A stretch of DNA of 11,315 nt from Clostridia bacterium (lineage in GTDB: Bacteria; Bacillota; Clostridia; Christensenellales; DTU072): the NCBI GenBank assembly GCA_028701415.1, contig JAQVQU010000045.1, positions 1-11,315 on the forward strand, in the 5' to 3' direction. A model generated the notes under the pieces. It saw only the letters and a program-made list of their open reading frames with translations. It did not search any database and was not told the origin of the DNA. The translations under genes were made by a program, and so were the position numbers. Every line of letters starts with the position of its first letter. Position 1 is the stretch's first letter. Shown here in pieces: positions 6,270 through 11,315 of this stretch.

Positions 6270-7442
6270 TTAGATTCGATTTACTCCTGTTGCGATTGCT
6301 GCTTTTGATACTGCTTCAGCAACAGCTTTGCCAACCCTCTTGTCAAATGCTCTTGGTATAATGTAATCGGGAGATAACTCATTCTCTGTTACTATAGAAG
6401 CAATGGCTTTAGCCGCGGCGATTTTCATCTCTTCGTTAATATCGCTTGCTCTTACATCCAATGTTCCTCTGAAAATGCCAGGGAAAGCTAAGACATTATT
6501 TATTTGATTTGGGAAATCACTTCTCCCTGTTCCTACAACTTTTGCTCCAGCTTCTAAGGCTAGTTCAGGCATAATCTCAGGAGTGGGGTTAGCCATAGCG
6601 AGAACAATAGCATCTCTGTTCATTGATTTAATCATATCTTGAGAGACAATGCCTGGGGCGCTTACTCCGATAAATATATCGGTTCCTTTCATTGCATCGA
6701 CCAAGCCCCCTGAGCGGTTTTCTTTGTTAGTAAATTCAGATAATTCTTTTTTAGAAAAATCAAGATTTTCTCTGTTTTTATTAATAATTCCTTTTCTGTC
6801 CAGCATAAATATGTCTTTTACGCCTGTACTAAACAGCAGTTTTGCTATTGCAACGCCAGCTGCTCCAGAGCCATTAATTACTACTTTACAATCAGAGAGT
6901 TTCTTGTTTACTATTTTTGTGCCGTTAAATAAAGCAGCTAAAGACACAACTGCTGTCCCATGTTGATCATCGTGGAATATAGGAATATCGGTGCAAGCCT
7001 TAAGTTTTCTTTCGATCTCAAAACAGCGGGGTGCCGCAATGTCTTCAAGGTTAATTCCGCCAAAGGATCCTGCTAGTAAAGCTACTGTTTTAACAATTTC
7101 ATCTGGATCCTTTGATCTTATACATAACGGGAATGCATCGACATCTCCAAAAGCTTTAAATAATACACATTTTCCTTCCATAACAGGCATACCTGCCTCT
7201 GGCCCTATGTCACCAAGTCCCAATACTGCAGTTCCATCTGTTACTACGGCAACTAGGTTCCATCTTCTTGTTAGTTCATATGATTTATCTATATCCTTTT
7301 GTATTTCCAAACAAGGTTGTGCGACTCCAGGGGTATATGCTAAGCTTAGTTCCTCTTTTGTGGTAACTGCTGCTCTTGGAACCACTTCCAATTTTCCTTT
7401 CCACTTATAGTGGAGTTTCAATGACTCTTGTGCGTAATCCAT
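6270..7442 (-). CDS. Malic enzyme, short bacterial NAD(P)-dependent form
   Basis: The 390-residue cytoplasmic enzyme decarboxylates malate oxidatively to pyruvate and CO2 with reduction of NAD(P). The N-terminal catalytic domain shows SLAYTPGVA (Tyr36), VTDGTAVLGLGDIGP (68-81), GKCVLFKAFGDVDAFP (Lys91 as the expected catalytic lysine), LED (132-134) and HDDQHGT (157-163) for the divalent metal. The C-terminal Rossmann domain carries GSGAAG (191-196), then ANPTPE (284-289) and TGRSDFPNQINN (305-316). About 390 residues is the normal length of the short form, without the phosphotransacetylase-like tail of MaeB. Asp215 at the end of the second Rossmann strand would suit NAD, but cofactor preference cannot be settled by eye. 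AAGGAG at 7450-7455 lies 7 bases before the start. The gene is second in an operon, 22 bases after a malate/lactate-type dehydrogenase, which supports a shared role in malate metabolism. Confidence 0.95.
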   Translation of the reverse strand: MDYAQESLKLHYKWKGKLEVVPRAAVTTKEELSLAYTPGVAQPCLEIQKDIDKSYELTRRWNLVAVVTDGTAVLGLGDIGPEAGMPVMEGKCVLFKAFGDVDAFPLCIRSKDPDEIVKTVALLAGSFGGINLEDIAAPRCFEIERKLKACTDIPIFHDDQHGTAVVSLAALFNGTKIVNKKLSDCKVVINGSGAAGVAIAKLLFSTGVKDIFMLDRKGIINKNRENLDFSKKELSEFTNKENRSGGLVDAMKGTDIFIGVSAPGIVSQDMIKSMNRDAIVLAMANPTPEIMPELALEAGAKVVGTGRSDFPNQINNVLAFPGIFRGTLDVRASDINEEMKIAAAKAIASIVTENELSPDYIIPRAFDKRVGKAVAEAVSKAAIATGVNRI

Positions 7443-7464
7443 ATAAATTCTCCTTATTTGTATT

Positions 7465-8574
7465 CTATTTCTCCCAAGGGAAAACGTAATTATTTAAATT
7501 TAGCTTATTCCTTATTTCAACTAATTCCTTCTGGACTGCTTCATTAATTGGGACGCCTTTTTCTTTTCTTTCCTGCCATATATCCCATTCTTTTTCTCCA
7601 GCAGTGTAAATTCTTTTCTCTCCAGGGGCTTTTTCTGAGGAGCGAAGATCTCTCAAGATGTCTCCTGTAGTCTTTCTAAACTCATCTGAACCCATAAAAG
7701 CTTCTGTGTCTATAGCAATAAAGAAATGTCCTAAATGATAGGGGACTTTTTTCCCACCTTCTCCTATTCCACTTAGCGCACGGAGGAAATTACCTTGTTG
7801 AAGTGCTGCTGAAAGGACTTCTACAACTGTAGCGTATCCGTATCCCTTATAACCACCAAGTTCTTCTCCAATTCCACCTAAAGGCGCGAGAGCCGCTTCC
7901 CCAGTATTTAAATCAACTAAAATTTGCTTGGAATCTGTTTTTGGGTTTCCATCCCTTCCAATAACCATTCCTGATGGGGTATCTTTTCCAATTCTTGCAA
8001 AATACTCTATTTTCCCTCTTTGGGTAATTGAAGTTGCGCAATCCAAAACAAAAGGGAAGGGTTCATCTGTTGGGAGCCCAACAGTTAGTGGATTGGTCCC
8101 AAGCATGTTTTCTACTCCGAAAGTTGGGGCTATTGAAGGCCTAGCATTTGTCCCTGTAATTCCAATCATTCCTTCTTGTGTACACATAGTTACATAGTAT
8201 CCAGCAATTCCATAGTGGCAACTATTTCTAACTGCTACCATACCCATTCCATATTCCTTGGCTTTTTCAATCGCCATTTTCATAGCCTTGTATCCAATAA
8301 CCTGGCCCATGCCATCGTGACCATCTATAACAGCGGTAGTTCTTGTTTCACGAATTACTTCGAAATTTGTAACTGGGTTTTGAATGCCCGCTGCGATTCT
8401 ATCCATATATATGGGTTTAAAACGATTTACCCCATGGCTTTCTATTCCCCTTCTGTCCGATTCTAAAAGAACATCAGTGCATATTTCAGCATCTTCTCTG
8501 GGTATTCCGACCCCCACAAAGGCATCGGTAACAAAGTTTGTAATAGTTTTCCAATCAACTGTAATTTTGGGCAT
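7465..8574 (-). CDS. Ldh/Mdh-type (LDH2 family) NAD(P)-dependent 2-hydroxyacid dehydrogenase
   Basis: The 369-residue protein belongs to the malate/L-lactate dehydrogenase family that is unrelated to classical LDH/MDH and lacks a standard Rossmann GxGxxG fold. Family signs are the N-terminal SDRRGIESHG (39-48, with His47), RNSCHYGIAGYY (116-127, with His120, the expected catalytic His), GTNARPS (141-147), GTNPLTVGLP (159-168) and the FVLDCATS stretch (Asp178). Length is typical (about 330-370). Members oxidise or reduce malate, lactate, ureidoglycolate, sulfolactate or related 2-hydroxyacids, and the substrate cannot be read from sequence. The malic enzyme gene next in the operon makes malate the best guess. 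GGAGG lies 6 bases upstream of the ATG and fixes the start. The acidic, Lys- and Glu-rich C-terminus (about 310-369) is normal for long members. Confidence 0.9.
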   Translation of the reverse strand: MPKITVDWKTITNFVTDAFVGVGIPREDAEICTDVLLESDRRGIESHGVNRFKPIYMDRIAAGIQNPVTNFEVIRETRTTAVIDGHDGMGQVIGYKAMKMAIEKAKEYGMGMVAVRNSCHYGIAGYYVTMCTQEGMIGITGTNARPSIAPTFGVENMLGTNPLTVGLPTDEPFPFVLDCATSITQRGKIEYFARIGKDTPSGMVIGRDGNPKTDSKQILVDLNTGEAALAPLGGIGEELGGYKGYGYATVVEVLSAALQQGNFLRALSGIGEGGKKVPYHLGHFFIAIDTEAFMGSDEFRKTTGDILRDLRSSEKAPGEKRIYTAGEKEWDIWQERKEKGVPINEAVQKELVEIRNKLNLNNYVFPWEK

Positions 8575-8609
8575 AAAGAACCTCCATCAGGTAAAAATTA
8601 TCAACATAA

Positions 8610-8639
8610 ATATTACCACAAAAAAGGCGACATAGTCAA
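8610..8639 (-). promoter_or_regulatory. Probable promoter of the malate operon
   Basis: Read on the minus strand, TTGACT (8639-8634) is followed after 18 bases by TAATAT (8615-8610). Transcription would begin near 8603, about 29 bases before the dehydrogenase ATG. The -10 is only a fair match. The rest of the spacer up to 8774 holds a directly repeated TAGGATTTTT (8740-8749 and 8767-8776) and an AT-only hairpin at 8700-8717, with no gene. Confidence 0.45.
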
Positions 8640-8774
8640 GGCAAAGACCTACCGTGTAATGGGTATAAAGTGGAGAAAATAACTACATATAAATAATAAT
8701 TAATAAGGAGTTATTAAAGATATTTTTGTATAGAAGTAGTAGGATTTTTCAGTTTCTTCTCATTGCTAGGATTT

Positions 8775-9926
8775 TTAAGGAAGAAAAGAGGAATATGAGA
8801 TAGTCTGTCCTAAAAAAATGTGATTGCTTGAGATTTCTTTAGAGGAATAAATATATGTACTAAAGTCTCCAGATTCTTTTATTGTAATTACTCTTCCATA
8901 CATATCAGAAGTTAAGTCATCGTATGATTCACCCGAAGCCTGTGGAGTAATACCCATCATAATTATATGGTTATCTCTTTCCTCGAAAAGAGTAAGACTA
9001 GTATAATGATTGTGTCCAAAGAAAATTCCTTTCACATCTTTATTAATGAAACATTCATCATAGATGTTTGATCTAATTGAAGAGTTACTAATTCCTCCAT
9101 ATAATCCGTAGATTGTATATGAGTAGGATTCAAAAATTTCTGCCATCTCAATAAAAGGAATATGAGTAAATAGAAGAGAAGGGATTATTTGTCCATTTTC
9201 CTCTTGTAGGCGAGCCACTTCTGAACAATACCAACTAGTTTGCTCTGGAGTAATTGCTAGATAGTCTCTTGGACCGTTTCCCGGCTGGTAATATGAGCCA
9301 CTATCGAGAACAAAGATATTAAAGTTAACTCTGCCGTTTGAAAAAATAGGGATGGAATAATTTGCTACTCTATTTGCTTGGCCTTGAATATTTATTTCTT
9401 GTCTAAATGATTTGTGAATGGAAGATTCAGTCTCTTCTCCAATAAAATAATTATATGAGGATATTGAAGAAAGGAAAGCTTCTTTGGTTACGGCACTTTC
9501 AGTGTCGTGGTTTCCAAAAGTTAATGTCCAGAGCTGTTCTTTTTCCTCAAAATAATCAGCGATGTATCTAAGAGTGGTGATTGAAACATTGCCAAGAAAA
9601 TCCCATAAAAAACTCAATGGAAATATATTGTCTCCAGTGAGAATAACTAAGTCCGGGTGGACATCATACAGGACTTGGTCAAAAAACATAGTAAGCCTTG
9701 GCTTAAGAGAGTCTTGTGGGACAATTCCCTTGTCCGTTTCTTTCCCAGCCCACTCGTGAAAATCAGTAAGCTGGAGAATAGTAAAAGAACCATTTGAAAA
9801 ATCAAGTTTTTGTAAAGGTTTTTCCACAAAACTTCTTTCCAAATTTTGAGATATGATTCCTGTTCCGATTATTGAGATTGAGATAGCAGCTAGTAGAAGT
9901 ACCCCAACAATTGTTAATTTACTCAT
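8775..9926 (-). CDS. Membrane-anchored calcineurin-type metallophosphoesterase
   Basis: The 383-residue protein starts with a short charged end (MSK) and a hydrophobic segment at about 5-25, a signal anchor or uncleaved signal peptide that would put the catalytic domain outside the membrane. The five metallophosphoesterase motifs are all present: DFH (Asp55, His57), GDN (98-100), GNHD (138-141), the isolated His255 in LLFTHIPF, and GHNH (304-307). These bind a two-metal centre that hydrolyses phosphate mono- or diesters. The pattern resembles the DCR2 / purple-acid-phosphatase-28-like branch, but the natural substrate is unknown. The ATG at 9926 is forced: an in-frame TGA lies at 9939-9941 and the next Met is residue 80, inside the fold. 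There is no Shine-Dalgarno sequence, and a perfect extended -10 abuts the start, pointing to a leaderless message. It stands alone between the glutamate dehydrogenase terminator and the malate operon. No clear terminator follows it. Confidence 0.87.
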   Translation of the reverse strand: MSKLTIVGVLLLAAISISIIGTGIISQNLERSFVEKPLQKLDFSNGSFTILQLTDFHEWAGKETDKGIVPQDSLKPRLTMFFDQVLYDVHPDLVILTGDNIFPLSFLWDFLGNVSITTLRYIADYFEEKEQLWTLTFGNHDTESAVTKEAFLSSISSYNYFIGEETESSIHKSFRQEINIQGQANRVANYSIPIFSNGRVNFNIFVLDSGSYYQPGNGPRDYLAITPEQTSWYCSEVARLQEENGQIIPSLLFTHIPFIEMAEIFESYSYTIYGLYGGISNSSIRSNIYDECFINKDVKGIFFGHNHYTSLTLFEERDNHIIMMGITPQASGESYDDLTSDMYGRVITIKESGDFSTYIYSSKEISSNHIFLGQTISYSSFLP

Positions 9927-9932
9927 TATAAT

Positions 9933-9941
9933 ATTATATCA
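9933..9941 (-). promoter_or_regulatory. Extended -10 promoter at the phosphoesterase start codon
   Basis: On the minus strand TGATATAAT (9941-9933) is a perfect TGn-TATAAT element. It ends 6 bases before the ATG, so transcription should begin at or within a base or two of the start codon. No good -35 is seen at the right distance (nearest is CTGATT), which extended -10 promoters tolerate. Confidence 0.65.
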
Positions 9942-9987
9942 TATAAGATAGCTAAATCAGCATGGGACAAGGTGTAATAATAACGAT

Positions 9988-10016
9988 AAAAGGGCCTTTG
10001 TTGAGGAGGCCCTTTT
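9988..10016 (-). terminator. Intrinsic terminator of glutamate dehydrogenase
   Basis: The 10-bp perfect stem AAAAGGGCCT/AGGCCCTTTT (9988-9997, 10007-10016) has a 9-base loop. On the minus strand it ends in CCCTTTTAT, 25 bases after the glutamate dehydrogenase stop. The symmetric A/T ends could let it act on both strands, but no plus-strand gene ends here. Confidence 0.85.
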
Positions 10017-10040
10017 AAAAAACAATAAGATTTTTTTAGT

Positions 10041-11291
10041 TTATGGCATAAATCCGCGAAGTTTAGAAGATGCAGAGAGTCTCTTTAAAGCCAGTCCGTA
10101 AGCCGCTAGTCTATAGTTAATCCCATACTTATTTCCGATAGCTAGAACTTCCTTTAATGCAGCCTTCATATATAGCTCTATTGTTTGATTGACACGTTCT
10201 TCATCCCAAACAGTAACGTCTACATTTTGAACCCATTCACAATAAGAAGCAATAACACCGCCCGAGTTACATAGAATATCTGGTAGAACTGGAATCTTTC
10301 TTTGCGCTAAAAGCTTATCGGCCGCAACAGTGGTGGGTCCGTTAGCAGCTTCAATAATTACATTTGCTTTGAGCTCGGGGACGATTTCTTCAGTAATTTG
10401 GTTTTCTAGAGCAGCAGGGATTAGAAATGTACATTTTGTAGTTAAAAGTGTACGATTATCAATGTGCTCAACATTATCCGCCTTGTAATCAATTAGCAGT
10501 TTTTTCTGTTTTACAAAACCTAAAATCTCATGGATGTTCAGTCCACTCATATTCCTTATCCCGCCGCTTATATCACTAACCGCTACAATTTTACATCCCA
10601 AATTATACAGCATTTCCGCGGATACTCCACCGACATTTCCCATTCCCTGTATTACAACTGAAACATTTTTGGGGTCCATTGCATACATTGCCATATATTC
10701 TTTTGCCATAAGAGTTACCCCATAACCGGTTGCAGCAGTTCTTCCAAGAGATCCACCGTTTTCGATATCTTTTCCGGTTACAACTCCAAATATGGCGTTT
10801 CCTTGGAAAGCGGAGTAAGTATCCATTATCCAGTTCATGACCTTTGAATTAGTTCCCATATCGGGAGCGGGGACATCTCTATCTGGACCAATCATCGGAA
10901 GAATAGCTATTGTATATTTTCGGGTAAGCCTTTCCAACTCTCCCTCGGATAGCTTTGTGGGATCAACACATACACCACCCTTAGCTCCTCCATAAGGTAT
11001 ATTGGAAACTGCACATTTGACAGTCATCCAAGCGGCTAAGGCTTTTACCTCGTTAATTTCAACATTTGGGCTATATCGAATACCCCCTTTTGCAGGGCCT
11101 CTCAGGGTGCTATGTTGTATTCTATAACCATCAAAATACTTAACGGAACCATTATCCATTTTTACAGGAATAGCTACTTTCAGCTCCCTTTCAGGGTATT
11201 TTAATACCGCATAATCTTTCTCTACCATGCCTATAGCTTTGGCTGCCTGGTCAAGAGTTGCTATAAAGTTATCATATGGATTGTAACTCAT
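10041..11291 (-). CDS. gdhA: Glutamate dehydrogenase (Glu/Leu/Phe/Val family), probably NAD-linked
   Basis: The 416-residue cytoplasmic enzyme interconverts glutamate and 2-oxoglutarate plus ammonia. Substrate-side motifs are RGPAKGGIRYSP (64-75, Lys68), TVKCA (Lys92), PYGGAKGG (99-106, Lys104 as catalytic lysine) and PAPDMGT (141-147, Asp144). The nucleotide domain shows GMGNVGG (216-222) and Asp240 at the end of the second strand, which favours NAD over NADP. IPAALENQIT and the EAANGPTT stretch (about 291-321) complete the family signature, with CNSGGVIASYCEWVQN at 341-356. I place the start at the ATG at 11291, not at the in-frame GTG at 11312, because AGGAGG (11298-11303) lies 6 bases before that ATG and would be inside the longer reading. 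Length fits the RocG-like hexameric enzymes. A single terminator follows the gene; its promoter is outside the window. In fermenters it commonly serves glutamate catabolism. Confidence 0.96.
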   Translation of the reverse strand: MSYNPYDNFIATLDQAAKAIGMVEKDYAVLKYPERELKVAIPVKMDNGSVKYFDGYRIQHSTLRGPAKGGIRYSPNVEINEVKALAAWMTVKCAVSNIPYGGAKGGVCVDPTKLSEGELERLTRKYTIAILPMIGPDRDVPAPDMGTNSKVMNWIMDTYSAFQGNAIFGVVTGKDIENGGSLGRTAATGYGVTLMAKEYMAMYAMDPKNVSVVIQGMGNVGGVSAEMLYNLGCKIVAVSDISGGIRNMSGLNIHEILGFVKQKKLLIDYKADNVEHIDNRTLLTTKCTFLIPAALENQITEEIVPELKANVIIEAANGPTTVAADKLLAQRKIPVLPDILCNSGGVIASYCEWVQNVDVTVWDEERVNQTIELYMKAALKEVLAIGNKYGINYRLAAYGLALKRLSASSKLRGFMP

Positions 11292-11297
11292 TTTTTT

Positions 11298-11303
11298 CCT
11301 CCT
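11298..11303 (-). promoter_or_regulatory. ribosome binding site of glutamate dehydrogenase
   Basis: AGGAGG on the minus strand, 6 bases before the ATG at 11291, rules out the upstream GTG at 11312. Confidence 0.9.
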
Positions 11304-11315
11304 AAGAATCACACT

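Noticed and set aside
8700..8717. TTAATAA-GGAG-TTATTAA hairpin with a ribosome-site-like loop
   Set aside because: No open frame follows the GGAG on the plus strand and the stem is A-T only; treated as chance.
11291..11312. Longer glutamate dehydrogenase starting at GTG 11312
   Set aside because: The AGGAGG ribosome site would fall inside the coding sequence, and the shorter start has ideal spacing and the usual family length.

Overview
The window looks like chromosomal DNA of a low-GC, anaerobic, fermentative Gram-positive bacterium of a clostridial type. This rests on the AT-rich codon use, strong AAGGAG/GGAGG ribosome binding sites, textbook sigma-A promoters, an NAD-linked multi-subunit [FeFe]-hydrogenase, an EF-G2-like GTPase and a tRNA with encoded CCA. 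I cannot name the species. No mobile element, CRISPR array or phage gene is visible.

Layout. On the plus strand (1-3283) lies the end of a hydrogenase operon: the C-terminal part of the NuoF-like subunit (HydB/HndC type), the complete catalytic subunit HydA, and 23 bases later an unusual 292-residue protein that joins an RNA-polymerase-alpha-CTD-like helical domain to WG repeats. A 285-base spacer follows and ends in the promoter for ribosomal protein S20 (rpsT). A tRNA-Pro(GGG) sits 21 bases after rpsT and is closed by a hairpin terminator. A second strong promoter drives a non-canonical EF-G paralogue (4115-6187).

From 6222 on, every gene is on the minus strand. A 24-base perfect palindrome at 6222-6245 serves as a shared terminator for the converging EF-G-like gene and a malate operon. 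That operon is an Ldh/Mdh-type 2-hydroxyacid dehydrogenase followed, 22 bases later, by malic enzyme. Upstream of it is a membrane-anchored calcineurin-type metallophosphoesterase, which appears to be expressed from a leaderless or near-leaderless transcript. A hairpin terminator then marks the end of glutamate dehydrogenase, whose start lies at the window's right edge.

How the genes fit together. Glutamate dehydrogenase, malic enzyme and the malate/lactate-type dehydrogenase all exchange reducing equivalents with NAD(P), and the hydrogenase can dispose of NADH plus reduced ferredoxin as H2. This is a coherent fermentative redox set, though nothing shows that the separate operons are co-regulated. 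The observations most worth a second look are the alpha-CTD/WG fusion with a 12-bp perfect inverted repeat inside its coding sequence, the degenerate guanine-specificity motif of the EF-G paralogue, and the leaderless phosphoesterase gene.
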